Origin: Haliclystus octoradiatus
Taxonomy: Eukaryota > Cnidaria > Staurozoa > Stauromedusae > Haliclystidae
Assembly (NCBI GenBank): GCA_916610825.1
Contig: OU744452.1
Coordinates: 3,073,543-3,137,542, forward strand
DNA length: 64,000 nt
Direction of reading: 5' to 3'
Under the pieces are notes generated by a model, which saw only the letters and a program-made list of their open reading frames with translations, was not told where the DNA came from and did no database searches. Made by a program: the position numbers and the translations under genes. How positions within the stretch are numbered: the stretch's first letter is position 1; each line of letters starts with the position of its first letter. Positions 19,968-34,030 of this stretch are shown one piece after another.

Positions 19968-21082
19968 ATGTTTGTCAGTTAAGCCTGGTTCCCATATAGC
20001 AAATTTGCCGGCGACACTGCCTGCGATCATGCCGGCGGTAGGGCCGGCGACGAATCGTCAGTAAATTATCACCTTTCAGGCTATTGTTCTACCGGAATCC
20101 GTAACATTGGCTGCGACTGTCTCAAAAGTTGAACTGGTTCAACTTTTGCGGTTGCTGTAAGCAAGCATATCAAAGACCCCGACATCCGCCGTAAGCATTT
20201 AATGGATACTATTGTTAAACGATACATCACATGGTCAACATTATCCAATGAAATCAGTTGACAAAAAACGTGGGTTTGTTTCCCGCCAATATTTAATTAA
20301 AATTATATAATATTATAATGGTATTGTTAATCTGTATATTAAATTACGATAAAATACACTAAATTATGCTGAAATACTGAATGTACTGTATTATGATTAA
20401 TTAGTGATTAGCAAAGTGTATAGAACTAAAATATAGTAGAACGTGATAAAATACGTTGTATGCTACTATATGATTTGTAAAGAAGGGAGAGACAATTGAT
20501 CAGGGCAATTTCATCTATTCAGGTTGCCGCCGGCGCGGCTGCAGAAGCTTGCGTTCAGCGCCGGCATGCCCCCGGTAGCCTGCGGTTCATCGCAGGCTCT
20601 ACCGCCGGCCCTACCGCCGTCACGATCGCAGACAGTATCGCCGGCAAATTTGCTATATGGGAACCAGGCTTTATCTTATAACAGTTATCGTATTACAAAG
20701 TCAATGTCGTCCATATGTCTGCAATTTATCAACACAAGCCACTGTTAATGCATCAAAAATTGGTTTCAACTTTCTGTATATACAAAACAATAATTTTCTT
20801 TCATTATCTACTTCTTTATTTTTATTTAAACCTAATTTAGTTATAAAATATATATTCTGTAAATATTTAATTTTTTTGCTGCTAATTTTGCTTCTTGCTG
20901 GAGACATTGAAACTAACCCTGGTCCTGATGGTACTTCTGGATGTGTGGATGGTGGAGAGGTCTACACTGACACCAGTGGCTTGAAGATCTGCCATCTCAA
21001 TTATTGGCAAGGAGGAGTATTAACTCATTTTGATAGCATCATTATTTCATCGCGGAGCGCTGCCCAGACGTCCTCTGTTTGA
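19968..21082 (+). pseudogene. LINE 2 ORF 5' part: hydrophobic leader and 2A-like peptide, split by the MITE
   Basis: ATG 19968-19970 is followed by three codons and then the MITE. Without the MITE and one TTA, the frame runs on into 20674 and reaches the 2A-like box unbroken. Before the box lies a Phe/Leu/Ile-rich stretch (about 20815-20899) that looks like a signal or membrane segment (KYLIFLLLILLLA). The box, GDIETNPGP at 20900-20926, matches the D-x-E-x-N-P-G-P ribosome-skipping consensus. LKICHLN, the start of the endonuclease, follows at about 20980. The frame is lost near 21060-21082, where an indel or deletion puts the rest in another register. The ATG assignment is inference. Confidence 0.72.
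19982..20670. mobile_element. Harbinger-type MITE, 689 bp
   Basis: Terminal inverted repeats of about 66 bp with four mismatches start AGCCTGGTTCCCATATAGC and end with its reverse complement. The target duplication is TTA (19979-19981 and 20671-20673), as expected for PIF/Harbinger (TWA). The arms are unusually GC-rich, with many GCCGGC words, while the centre is AT-rich. No transposase is encoded, so it is non-autonomous. It sits nine bases after the ATG of LINE 2. Confidence 0.88.
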
Positions 21083-23838
21083 CAGAGACCTGGCTATCCC
21101 CTGAGATACCAGACAACCTCATATCTCTGGATGGCTACAGTTCTCCCATCAGGTATGATATCAGTGGTCAATTTGTCGGTAAACAAGGTGTTTTAATATA
21201 TATCAAGTGAGGCTATTTATTCAAGGTTCCATCTTTATACAATAATTTTAATTTAATGAGCATCACAATAGAACTTCAAATACCACACACTCGAAACAAT
21301 TTATTTATTACATGTATATATAGGCATCCACACGCACACATAGATTATTTAGACGAATTTTCAAATTTTATAGGTTACTTAGATCATAATGATAAGTCAA
21401 GTATAATTTTAGGTGATTTTAACATTAACATGCTTAATTCCAATTCATCAATGACACGCAAATTAACAGCGATTCTTACTGAAAATAATTTTAACCAACA
21501 CATAACATCACCCACACGTATTACAAATACATCATCCACTTGTATAGATTTAGCGATTTCAAATTTACACGGTGATCTATTTGAAACCGGCGTCCCCTTA
21601 GATATATTGGCAGATCACCAAATGAATTATTATATTTATAAAGCCAACGCAAAAAAACCTGTACATAATCATAAACTAGCACTAACCCGAAATTATAAAG
21701 ATCTAGATGCAGCATGGCTTAATCTTGCCATACAACAAACCAATTGGGATTTTTTAGACTTTTTCACCACCGTCAATGGTACATATTATGCATGGCAAGC
21801 AGTATTCAATACCATTGTAAATGAGATTGCACCGCTTAAACAAATCAGAGTGAAATCAAAAAAGAAAAAAAGTTTTTTAGATGACCATGCCAGAATGTTG
21901 AAAAATAAGCGCGATAATTACCATAAAATATTTATTAGAACAAATGATGCAATGTATTTCAATATAATAAAAAAAACTAGGAATCAATTTACAAATTATT
22001 TCAGGCAATGCAAGAAAAATTATTATCATAAAAATATATTAGAAAACAAAGGAAATCCTAAACAAATGTGGAAATTTCTGAAAGAGATTTTACCAAATAA
22101 ATTAAAAAATGTAAATATTAATACTCTTAACATAAATGATAAACCAATTAATGATAATATAACCATAGCAAATGAATTTAACAATTATTTTTTAGATATT
22201 GCAAATAAATTAGCCTCGTCTATTCAGTCAACAAATTATAATCCAATGACTTTAACAACAAATTTTATAAATAATATAACAAATGTAGATATCTTAGCAA
22301 ATCCATTTCAATTTCAGTCAATTTCAATTTTAGAAACAGAAAAATTAATATATAAACTACCAAATAAACGATCTGTAGGTATCGATAACATAGAAACTAG
22401 GCATTTAAAATTAACTGCACACAGCATTGCATCAGGTTTAACTAGAATATCCAATCTTTCTCTCAGGAATGGTGTCTTTCCTGAAGCTCTGAAAACAGCA
22501 AAGGTTATCCTTTTACACAAAGGGGAGGCCATAACTGAGAGAACCAATTATCGTCCAATTTCAGTCCTTCCGATAATCTCCAAACTTTCAGAAAAAATTG
22601 CTCATACCCAGTTAAATTATTATTTATCAAAACATAATTTATTAACTAATTACCAATTTGGTTTTCGTAAAAACCATTCGACAGACGGTAGTTTGTTAAA
22701 TTTTTCTGAGTTTTGTTTCAATAATATTTTAAATAGAAATCTTATAGGTGTAATTAGTATTGATCTTAAAAAGGCATTTGATACTGTAGACTTGTATATA
22801 TTATTAGATAAATTGAAATTATACGGCAGTGATGTAAAAAGCTTAAATTTTTTTAAATCTTATTTATTGAATAGAAAACAAATTGTTAATGTAAATAGTG
22901 TAATTTCAAATTTAGGTGTAATTAAATACGGAGTTCCTCAAGGGTCAATCCTTGGGCCGCTACTCTTTCTTATTTATATAAATGATATTTGTAACTCTGT
23001 AAATAACTGTAAAATAAATCTATATGCTGATGATACGCTTTTGTATGTATCCCGTAAAGATTTGAAAGACGTTGAAGAAATTTTACAGTCAGATCTGATT
23101 GAAATACATGCCTGGCTGTGTGCAAATAAACTAACATTAAATATAATTAAAACTAACTGCATGGTAATAGGCTCCAGGCCAAAACTTAATAAACAAGAAC
23201 ACGTCGATTTAATAATAAAGCTGGATGACAAACCTGTCGAAAGAGTAGATCTTTTAAAATACCTAGGCATTCAAATAGACAATACCCTATCTTTCGACAA
23301 ACATGTCATAGCAATTAATAAGAAAATCAATAGAAACTTGGGCGTTTTGAAATACGTGAGACGCTTCATACCGCAAGAAGCAGCTAGAACTATTTATAAC
23401 ACCATTGTTTTGCCACACTTTGACTACTGCGCTGTCGTATGGGGGAACTGTAAAATCGAACATCTAGATCGCCTCCAGATATTGCAAAACAGAGGAATGA
23501 GGACAGTGCTCCGTTGTAACTATCGCACTCGTGTCTCTGATATGCAAAGTCAACTAGGTTGGCTTTCTGTTAGAGACAGAATAACATCGCATCAACTAAT
23601 GTTCACTCATAAAATTAAATTCAAACTAGCTCCTCCTTTGCTTTCCGACTTTTTCCAACTGCCGTATTCCACCAGAACAAGATCTCACGCCCACAATGAC
23701 ATTTACATCAAGTCGAGCCATCGTCATTCATTTCAAGATGCTGGTGCGCATAAGTGGAACGATCTACCGTCTGCAATGAAGGAAGTCCAAAGCAGGCATA
23801 CTTTCAAACGTCACCTTGAGAAGCACTTACGTTCTTAA
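21076..23838 (+). pseudogene. LINE 2 endonuclease (C-terminal part) and reverse transcriptase
   Basis: Frame 1 opens with CLTETWLS (the endonuclease Glu motif), has one TGA at 21208-21210, and is then open for 860 codons from 21256 to TAA 23836-23838. The endonuclease shows ILGDFNIN at about residue 50 and ILADHQMN near residue 118 (catalytic D-H box). RT shows ERTNYRPISVLPIISKLSEK, YQFGFRKNHST, ISIDLKKAFDTVD (first Asp), YGVPQGSILGPLLFLIYIND, and LYADDTLLY at residues 589-597 (catalytic DD). After it come LLKYLGIQID and the C-terminal region with LPHFDYCAVVWG, typical of CR1/L2-like LINEs. All RT catalytic residues are present; only the TGA and the upstream frame change inactivate it, so the copy is fairly young. 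Confidence 0.9.
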
Positions 23839-23967
23839 TATACTTTACAGTTACCACTCTTTCCTGTTATTTATACCTGTTTTTTACTTAATGTCTGTTT
23901 TCCTGTCAACTTAGCTATGTATCAGTCCTTTGAAAAAAAGTTTGTATAACTTAAAGGTTCTGCATAA

Positions 23968-23997
23968 ATGATGATGATGATGATGATGATGATGATG
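23968..23997 (+). repeat. (ATG)10 tail of LINE 2
   Basis: Ten perfect ATG repeats follow the LINE 3' untranslated region and join satellite sequence directly. Short tandem repeats in place of polyA are usual 3' ends for CR1/L2-like LINEs, so this marks the element's 3' border. Confidence 0.85.
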
Positions 23998-26900
23998 TAC
24001 TGTAAAAGCTTATGGCGAATCAAAATATTCAAGTTTTAATACGATCCAATGATAATAACTAACAATATAAACGAAAAACTTTTTTATGTAACTATGACGT
24101 CACAAACACAATTATAATCATTCTACTATTTCGAATGTATTTATGGCGTCACAAACACAATGTTCTTGTGTAGAATTTTATGGCAATTCTTATTATCATA
24201 GTTTGAATACAATCAGATAACGACAAATAGCAATATAAGCAATTTACCATTTCTGAACTAGGTATGACGTCACAAATAAAACGTTGTAATGTAGAAGTTT
24301 GTGGCGAATCTGAATAGTCAAGTTTGAAAACGATCCGATGATAATAACTAGCAATATAGGCGTAAAACTTTCTTAAAAGTAGCTACGACGTAAAAAAAAT
24401 TATAATCATTTAACTGATTCAAATGTACTTATGACGTCACAATCACAATGTTCTTGTGTAGAATATTATGGCGATTCTGAACATCATAGTTTGAATATAA
24501 TCAGATAACGATAACTAGCAATATAAGCAATTTACCATTTCTGAGGTAGGTATGACGTCACAATTGAAATATTGTACTGTAAAAGCTTATGGCGAATCCG
24601 AATATTCAAGTTTTAATACGATCCAATGATAATAACTAACAATATAAGCGAAAAACTTTTTATATGTAACTATGACGTCACAAACACAATTATAATCATT
24701 CTACAATTTCGAATGTATTTATGGCGTCACAATCATAATGCTCTTGTGTAGAATTTTATGGCGATTCTGAACATCATAGTTTGAATATAATCAGATAACG
24801 ATAACTAGCAATATAAGCAATTTACCATTTCTGAGGTAGGTATGACGTCACAATTGAAATATTGTACTGTAAAGCTTATGGCGAATCCGAATATTCAAGT
24901 TTTAATACTATCCAATGATAATAACTAACAATATAAGCGAAAAACTTTTTATATGTAACTATGACGTCACAAACACAATTATAATCATTCTACTATTTCG
25001 AATGTATTTATGGCGTCACAAACACAATGTTCTTGTGTAGAATTTTATGGCAATTCTTATTATCATAGTTTGGTTATAATGGGATTACGATAACTAGCAA
25101 TATAAGCAATTTAACATTTCTGAAGTAGGTATGACGTCACAAATGAAATATTGTAATGTAGAAGTTTATGGCGAATCTGAATAATCTTCTTTTAAAACGA
25201 TCCGATGATATTAACTAGCAATATAAGCGTAAACCTTTTTTATGTAACTTAGATCACAAACACAATTATAACCATTCAACTGTTTCGAATGTACTTATGG
25301 CGTCACAATCACAATGTTCTTGTGTAATCATAGTTTAAATAAAATCGGATAACGATAACTGGCAATATAAGCAATTTACCATTTCTGAAGTAGGTATGAC
25401 GTCACAAATGAAATATTGTAATGTAGAAGTTTATGGCGAATCTGAATAATCTTCTTTTAAAACGATCCGATGATATTAAATAGCAATTTAAGCGTAAACC
25501 TTTTTTATCTAACTTAGATCACAAACACAATTATAACCATTCAACTGTTTCGAATGTACTTATGGCGTCACAATCACAATGTTCTTGTGTAATCATAGTT
25601 TAAATAAAATCGGATAACGATAACTGGCAATATAAGCAATTTAACATTTCTGAAGTAGGTATGACGTCACAAATGAAATATTGTAATGTAGAAGTTTATG
25701 GCGAATCTGAATAATCTTCTTTTAAAACGATCCGATGATATTAACTAGCAATATAAGCGTAAATCTTTTTTATGTAACTTAGATCACAAACACAATTATA
25801 ACCATTCAACTGTTTCGAATGTACTTATGGCGTCACAATCACAATGTTCTTGTGTAATCATAGTTGAAATAAAATCGGATAACGATAACTGGCAATATAA
25901 GCAATTTACCATTTCTGAAGTAGGTATGACGTCACAAATGAAATATTGTAATGTAGAAGTTTATGGCGAATCTGAATAATCTTCTTTTAAAACTATCCGA
26001 TGATATTAACTAGCAATATAAGCGTAAACCTTTTTTATGTAACTAAGATCACAAACACAATTATAATCATTCAACAGCTTCGAATCTGCTTATGACGTCA
26101 CAATCACAATGTTCTTGTGTAGAACTTTATGGCGATTCCAAATATCATAGTTTGAATATAATTGGATAACGATAACTAGCAATATAAGCAATTTACTATT
26201 TCTTAAGAAGGTAAGACGTCACAAATAAAATGTTGTAATGTAAAAGTTTATGGCGAATCTGAATAGTCAATTTTGAAAACCATCCGATGATAATAACTAG
26301 CAATATAGGCGTAAAACTTTCTTAAAAGTAGCTACGAAGTAAAAAAAATTATAATCATTTAACTGATTCAAATGTACTTATGACGTCACAATCACAATGT
26401 TCTTGTGTAGAATTTTATGGCGATTCTGAACATCATAGTTTGAATATAATCAGATAACGATAACTAGCAATATAAGCAATTTAGCATTTCTGAGGTAGGT
26501 ATGACGTCACAATTGAAATATTGTACTGTAAAGCTTATGGCGAATCCGAATATTCAAGTTTTAATACTATCCAATGATAATAACTAACAATATAAGCGAA
26601 AAACTTTTTATATGTAACTATGACGTCACAAACACAATTATAATCATTCTACTATTTCGAATGTATTTATGGCGTCACAAACACAATGTTCTTGTGTAGA
26701 ATTTTATGGCAATTCTTATTATCATAGTTTGGCTATAATGGGATAACGATAACTAGCAATATAAGCAATTTAAAATTTCTGAAGTAGGTATGACGTCACA
26801 AATGAAATATTGTAATGTAGAAGTTTATGGCGAATGTGAATAATCTTCTTTTAGAACGATCCTATGATATTAACTAGCAATATAAGCGTAAACCTTTTTT

Positions 26901-29900
26901 ATGTAACTTAGATCACAAACACAATTATAACCATTCAACTGTTTCGAATGTACTTATGGCGTCACAATCACAATGTTCTTGTGTAATCATAGTTTAAATA
27001 AAATCGGATAACAATAACTAGCAATATAAGCAATTTACCATTTCTGAAGCAGGTATGACGTCACAAATGGAATATTGTAATGTAGAAATTTATGGCGAAT
27101 CTGAATAATCTTCTATTAAAACGATCCGATGATATTAACTAGCAATATAAGCGTAAACCTTTTTTATGTAACTAAGATCACAAACACAATTATAATCATT
27201 CAACAGTTTCGAATATACTTATGACGTCACAATCACATTGTTCTTGTGTAGAACTTTATGGCGATTCCAAATATCATAGTTTGAATATAATTGGATAACG
27301 ATAACTAGCAATATAAGCAATTTACTATTTCTGAAGAAGGTATGACGTCACAAATAAAATGTTGTAATGTAGAAGTTTATGGCGAATCTGAATAGTCAAG
27401 TTTGAAAACCATCCGATGATGATAACTAGCAATATAGGCGTAAAACTTTCTTAAAAGTAGCTACGACGTAAAAAAAATTATAATCATTTTATCTGATTCA
27501 AATGTACTTATGACGTCACAATCACAATGTTCTTGTGTAGAATTTTATGGCGATTCCGAACATCATAGTTTGAATACAATCAGATAACAATAAGTAGCAA
27601 TATAAGCAATTTACCATTTCTGAACTAGGTATGACGTCACAATTGAAATATTGTACTGTAAAAGCTTTTGGCGAATCCGAATAATCAAGTTTTACTACGA
27701 TCCAATGATAATAACTAACAATATAAGCGTAAAACTTTTTTTATGTTACTATGACGTTACAAACACAAATATAATCACTCTACTATTTGGAATGTATTTA
27801 TGGCGTCACAATCAAAATGTTCTTGTGTAGAACTTTATGGCGATTCCTAATATCGTAGTTTTATTATAATCGGATAACGATAACTAGCAATATATGAAAT
27901 TTAACATTTGTTACGTAGGTATGACGTCACAAATGAAATATTGTAATGTAGAAGATAATGGCGAATCTGAATAATAACCTTTGAAAACGACCCGATGATA
28001 TTAACTAGCAATATAAGCATAAAACTTTTTTATGTAACTAAGATCACAAACACAATTATAATCATTCAACTGTTTCGAATGTTGTAATGTAGAAGTTTAT
28101 GGCGAATCTGAATAGTCAAGTTTGAAAACAATCCCATGATAATATCTAGCAATATAGGCGTAAAACTTTCTTAAAAGTAGCTACGACGTAAAAAACACAA
28201 TTATAATCATTTAACTGATTCAAATGTACTTATGACGTCACAATCACAATGTTCTTGTGTAGAATTTTATGGCGATTCCTATTATCATAGTTTGAATATA
28301 ATGGGATAACAATAACTAGCAATATAAGCAATTTACCATTTCTGAACTAGGTATGACGTCACAATTGAAATATTGTACTGTAAAAGCTTTTGGCGAATCC
28401 GAATAATCAAGTTTTACTACGATCCAATGATAATAGCTAACAATATAAGCGTAAAACTTTTTTTATGCTACTATGACGTCACAAACACAAATATAATCAT
28501 ACTATTATTTCGAATGTATTTATGGCGTCACAATCAAAATGTTCTTGTGTAGAACTTTATGGCGATTCCTAATATCGTAGTTTTAATATAATCGGATAAC
28601 GATAACTAGCAATATATGAAATTTAACATTTGTTACGTAGGTATGACGTCACAAATGAAATATTGTAATGTAGAAGTTTATGGCGAATCTGAATAATAAC
28701 CTTTGAAAACGACCCGATGATATTAACTAGCAATATAAGCATAAAACTTTTTTATGTAACTAAGATCACAAACACAATTATAATCATTCAACTGTTTCGA
28801 TTGTACTTATGGCGTGACAATCACAATGTTCTTGTGTAGAACTTTATGGCGATTTCAAATATCATAGTTTGAATATAATCGTATAACAATAACTAGCAAT
28901 ATAAGCAATTTACCATTTCTGAAGTAGGTATGACGTCACAAATAAAATGTTGTAATATAGAAGTTTATGGCGAATCTGAATAGCCAAGTTTGAAAACCAT
29001 CCGATGATAATAACTAGCATTATAGGCGTAAAGCTTTCTTAAAAGTAGCTACGACGTAAAAAACACAATTATAATCATTTAACCGATTCAAATGTACTTA
29101 TGACTTCACAATCACAATGTTCTTGTGTAGAGTTTCATGGCGATTCCGAATATTATAGTTTGAATATAATCGGATAACGGTAAGTAGCAATATAAGCAAT
29201 TTACCATTTCTGATGTAGCTATGAAGTCACAAATAAAATGTTGTAATGTAGAAGTTTATGGCGAACCTGAATATTCAATGTTTTAAATCGACCCGATGAT
29301 AATAACTAGCAATATCAGCGTAAAACTTTTTTATGTAACTATGATCACAAACTCAATTATAATCAGCTAACTGTTGCGAATGTACTTATGGCGTCACAAT
29401 CAAAATGTTCTTGTGTAGAATTTATGGCGATTCCTAATATCGTAGTTTTAATATAATCGGATAACAATAACTAGAAATATATGAAATTTAACATTTGTTA
29501 AGTAGGTATGACGTCACAAATGAAATATTGTAATGTAGAAGTTTATGGCGAATCTGAATAATTAACTTTTAAAACGACCCGATGATATTAACTAGCAATA
29601 TAAGCATAAAACTTTTTTATGTAACTAAGATCACAAACACAATTATAATCATTCAACTGTTTCGAATGTTGTAATGTAGAAGTTTATGGCGAATCTGAAT
29701 AGTCAAGTTTGAAAACGATCCCATGATAATATCTAGCAATATAGGCGTAAAACTTTCTTAAAAGTAGCTACGACGTAAAAAACACAATTATAATCATTTA
29801 ACTGATTCAAATGTACTTATGACGTCACAATCACAATGTTCTTGTGTAGAATTTTATGGCGATTCCTATTATCATAGTTTGAATATAATGGGATAACAAT

Positions 29901-31329
29901 AACTAGCAATATAAGCAATTTACCATTTCTGACGTAGGCATGACGTCACAAATGAAATATTGTAATGTAGAAGTTTATGGCGAATCTGAATATTCAAGTT
30001 TTAAAACGATCCTATGATAATAACTAGCAATACAAGCGTAAAACTTTTTTATGTATCTATGATCACAAACACAATTATAATATTCAACTGTTTCGAATGT
30101 ACTTATGGCGTGACAATCACAATGTTCTTGTGTAGAACTTTATGGCGATTTCAAATATCATAGTTTGAATATAATCGTATAACAATAACTAGCAATATAA
30201 GCAATTTACCATTTCTGAAGTAGGTATGACGTCACAAATAAAATGTTGTAATGTAGAAGTTTATGGTGAATCTGAATAGTCAAGTTTGAAAACCATCCGA
30301 TGATAATAACTAGCAATATAGGCGTAAAGCTTTCTTAAAAGTAGCTACGACGTAAAAAACACAATTATAATTATTTAACTGATTCAAATGTACTTATGAC
30401 GTCACAATCACAATGTTCTTGTGTAGAGTTGCATGGCGATTCCGAATATTATAGTTTGAATATAATCGGATAACGGTAACTAGCAATATAAGCAATTTAC
30501 CATTTCTGATGTAGCTATGAAGTCACAAATAAAATGTAATGTAGAAGTTTATGGCGAACCTGAATATTCAATGTTTTAAATCGATCCGATGATAATAACT
30601 AGCAATATCAGCGTAAAACTTTTTTATGTAACTATGATCACAAACTCAATTATAATCATCCAACTGTTGCGAATGTACTTATGGCGTCACAATCAAAATG
30701 TTCTTGTGTAGAATTTTTTTGCAATTCCTAATATCGTAGTTTGAATATAATCGGATAACGATAACTAGCAATATATGAAATTTAACATTTGCCAAGTAGG
30801 TATGACGTCACAAATGAAATATTGTAATGTAGAAGTTTATGGCGAATCTGAATAATAAACTTTTAAAACGACCCGATGATATTAACTAGCAATATAAGCG
30901 TAAAACTTTTTTATGTAACTAAGATCACAAACACAATTATAATCATTCAACTGTTTCTAATGTACTTATGGTGTCACAATCACAATGTTCTTGTGTAATC
31001 ATAGTTTAAATATAATCGGATAACGATAACTAGCAATATAAGCAACTTAACATTTCTTTAGTAGGTATGACGTCACAAATGAAATATTGTAATGTAAAAG
31101 TTTTTGGCGAATCTGAATATTCAAGTTTTAATACGATTCGATGATAATAACCAGCAATATAAGCGTAAAACTTTCTTAAAAGTGGCTACGACGTCACAAC
31201 TACAATTAACATCATTTAACTGTTCCGAATGTATTTATGGCGTCACAATCACAATGTTCTTGTGTAGAATTTTATTGCGATTCCTATTATCATAGTTTGA
31301 ATATAATGGGATAACAATAACTAGCAATA
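23998..31329. repeat. CRE-bearing satellite, segment 2 (about 7.3 kb)
   Basis: Roughly 25-27 monomers in one orientation. Most keep the order: TGACGTCACAAATAAAATG box, GTAGAAGTTTATGGCGAATC, ATAACTAGCAATATA, a second box before CACAATTATAATCATT, a third before CACAATGTTCTTGTGTAG, then ATAACTAGCAATATAAGC and CCATTTCTGA. Common variants are a roughly 29-bp deletion after TTCTTGTG (for example near 25322, 25594, 25852 and 26982) and loss of the middle box to GACGTAAAAAA (for example near 24389 and 26335). Frames of up to 63 codons here are by chance. The segment is cut at 31330 by the 6.75-kb TIR element. Confidence 0.95.
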
Positions 31330-31499
31330 TACACAGGAAAAACGTAATTCTTAATTTGAGTAAAAATTTGCTCAATTTAAGTACTGAAGTACTTGAAATG
31401 AGTAATTTATTCTATGTCCAACTTCCGTCGTTTTTTTACTAGGTAAGACCGGCGTTCTTGGTGAGATTATTCTACTAAGTACATTTTTACTCAAAACAA

Positions 31500-32160
31500 G
31501 AACGAAATAATCAGTGATATATTCTCAAATCAAGCAACTTTTACTCAAATTAAGTATTATTATTAGTAATTATTGATCAAATTGAGCATTATTTTCTTGA
31601 AACTTCGCAAATATAAGTAATATATTCTCAATTCAAGACAAAATTGCTAACGGTATTAGTAATAATTGATCAAATTGAGCACTATTTTTTGAAACTTCAC
31701 AACCATAAGTAATATATTCTCAAATCAAGACAAAATTGCTAATGGTATTAGTAATTATTGATCAAATTGAGCATTATTTTCTTGAAAGCTTACAAATATA
31801 AGTAATATATTCTCAAATCAAGACAAAATTGCTAACGGTAATAGTAATTATTGATCAAATTGAGCATTATTTTCTTGAAGCCTTACAAATATAAGTAATA
31901 TATTCTCAAATCAAGACAAAATTGCTAACGGTATTAGTAATTATTGATCAAATTGAGCATGATTTTCTTGAAACTTTACAAATATAAGTAATATATTCTC
32001 AAATCAAATCAAGACAAAATTGCTAACGGTATTAGTAATTATTGATCAAATTGAGCATTATTTTCTTGAAATTTCACAAATGTAAGTAATATATTCTCAA
32101 ATCAAGACAGTAAATGCTAATGACAGTAGCAATTAGTGATCAAATTGAGCATTATTGTCT
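31500..32160. repeat. Tandem array of about 92 bp, six copies, near left end of the TIR element
   Basis: The phrase TGATCAAATTGAGCATTATT recurs near 31572, 31666, 31758, 31850, 31943 and 32042, mostly 92-94 bp apart, each followed by AATATATTCTCAAATCAAG. Subterminal arrays like this can be transposase-binding regions, but that is only a guess here. Confidence 0.88.
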
Positions 32161-34030
32161 AGATATTCTAGAAATTTTGCATCAAATCATGCAATTCTAA
32201 ATAAACAGGCACGATAAAGTTTTAATAAATGTAAATCAAACAATGTAAACAGAGCACAGTAAACGTCCAACGTATTGTTATTGCTACTAACTCCAAATGT
32301 ATCACAATTACAAATGTATTAGCAGAATCAACTACAGTCTAAATCTCAGTCACTCTAAGTTCTTTACTCTCCCTTTTGACCGTCTTTTTGATAAATCAGA
32401 AAATGTATTATTCATACAACTATGATGATGATTGGTATACCCAAACAGTAGCAACATTTAAGTATTGAAATATACCAAACTTGAAATATTTATTCAAGGC
32501 ATCTGATCATAACCAAAACGTTTGTGTGCTATACTCTGTAAGTCCATATTATGCCACAGAGTGTCAATGTCAAATGTCATCAGTATCCATCTTCAATCTT
32601 TATCCAGAATAAAATTATTAGATATATTTATGGGCGTTGTATAGCAAAATTCTGGATGAAAAACTAATATCAGAAACCTTTTTGTTCAATTTTATATCCA
32701 AGTATGGTAATAGATGAAATCAGAGCACAATCCAAGTAAGTATCGTTCCAGTGGCAACTGCAAAAAAAACAGAGTGGGTATCATCAATAGAGCACTGTTG
32801 TTGACAAATTGTTAAGAAAAAGAATGAAGTTGAATAACGTCAATGATTATCAGGCAAATAATATGTAAATTAATCATTAATTGTCTATTAGGGAATGAAT
32901 TTAGGGTATAACTGGAAATCTTCGCATTCTTGTTGAAGAGATTGTTTAAAAGAGGGAATAGTTTTGAGGAACAATACATTTTCTTGTTTAAATTGCCATG
33001 AAAAGAAGTTAGCCAACTTCTTTTAGTTGTCCAATATCAGGAATGGACCCTACTAAATTATTACATAAAGTTAGAGGAGAAGGCACAGATATTTTCCATA
33101 CGGGTAAGCATTTTTTTTTTTGATCATATGCATTACACACAGTTGAATGGATGACTAGAAAAGCTTATCATTCAATTGGTTATTTATAATGATCATAATG
33201 ATCAAAGCAATATAATTCCAACGAATTTGAATGAATTTAAAACCGTGCAGAGAAAAATCACTTTTAAGGCATGTCAATTTGCAATATGTGAAAACCAAGC
33301 AATATATCGAAAACATGCTTTCTGCAGTTTCATCTGTCTTGGAGTTGCAACTTGAAACTCGACGATCTGTTGAACATTGATTGATTCACTTGAAATCACT
33401 TATTTAATCTCATCAATCAATTCTACGACGATTGCTCGAGAGCTGGAAACAAATGCTCTAATACTTAGAAAACAAATCACTGCCATACCAGCTTGGAGGT
33501 TTTTTCTGGAATCATAGGGTCTATGAACTAACGTATGATTCTCAGCCCAATAAATTCCCATGGGTTTTGGATATAATTTATGAAATATGTTGTATTATCA
33601 TTGAGAAGATAGTCATTGTGGCGGGTGATAACTATGACGTGTTTGGCGAAGAAATGTGATTTTGGACAATTGATGTTCTGTGATTTCGTGTGAATCAGGG
33701 TGTGAATAATTTACCAATTTTATATAGCTGTTATGTTCAATGAGAGGAAAATCACACATAAGTTCACACACCGTATGGTTTCAGAAACAAAACAGTGTTA
33801 CTGTACTATATAATTGCTGAGTTCTAAAGAACATTGAATTATTTATGCATGAGATACAGAATAATCCAGCAGTTACCATAAGAAGATTTATGTAAAAATT
33901 TGTATCAGTCGTTCAGATGTACTAATATAATATCAAAAATTGATATAATTACAAATATAATATAATGATGCTAATTATATATAGGCCTACTACCTGGTGT
34001 AATTCTATTGGGATCAATCTTATGATTGAA
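32161..34030. other. Interior of the TIR element, no gene
   Basis: AT-rich sequence with no recognisable protein or repeat family. Only short, low-complexity frames are present. Confidence 0.5.

Larger units (their letters stand above)
17502..23997 (+). mobile_element. LINE 2: CR1-like APE-type LINE with 5' tandem repeats, inferred full extent
   Basis: Satellite stops at 17501 and resumes at 23998, so everything between entered the array as one or more nested insertions. The simplest reading is one LINE: a 5' region of 169-bp tandem repeats (17502-17618 and 19380-19905), a start codon at 19968, a 2A-like peptide at 20900-20926, endonuclease, reverse transcriptase, and a (ATG)10 tail at 23968-23997. 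A Penelope pair (17630-19379) and a MITE (19982-20670) are later insertions. ORF evidence is firm from 20674 on. Counting the 169-bp repeats as its 5' UTR is inference. Confidence 0.65.

Noticed and set aside
20496..20748. Small proline/alanine-rich frames
   Set aside because: They lie in the GC-rich inverted arm of the MITE and overlap the LINE frame.
31104..31295. 63-codon frame in the CRE satellite
   Set aside because: Made of satellite sequence; equivalent frames are broken in neighbouring monomers.
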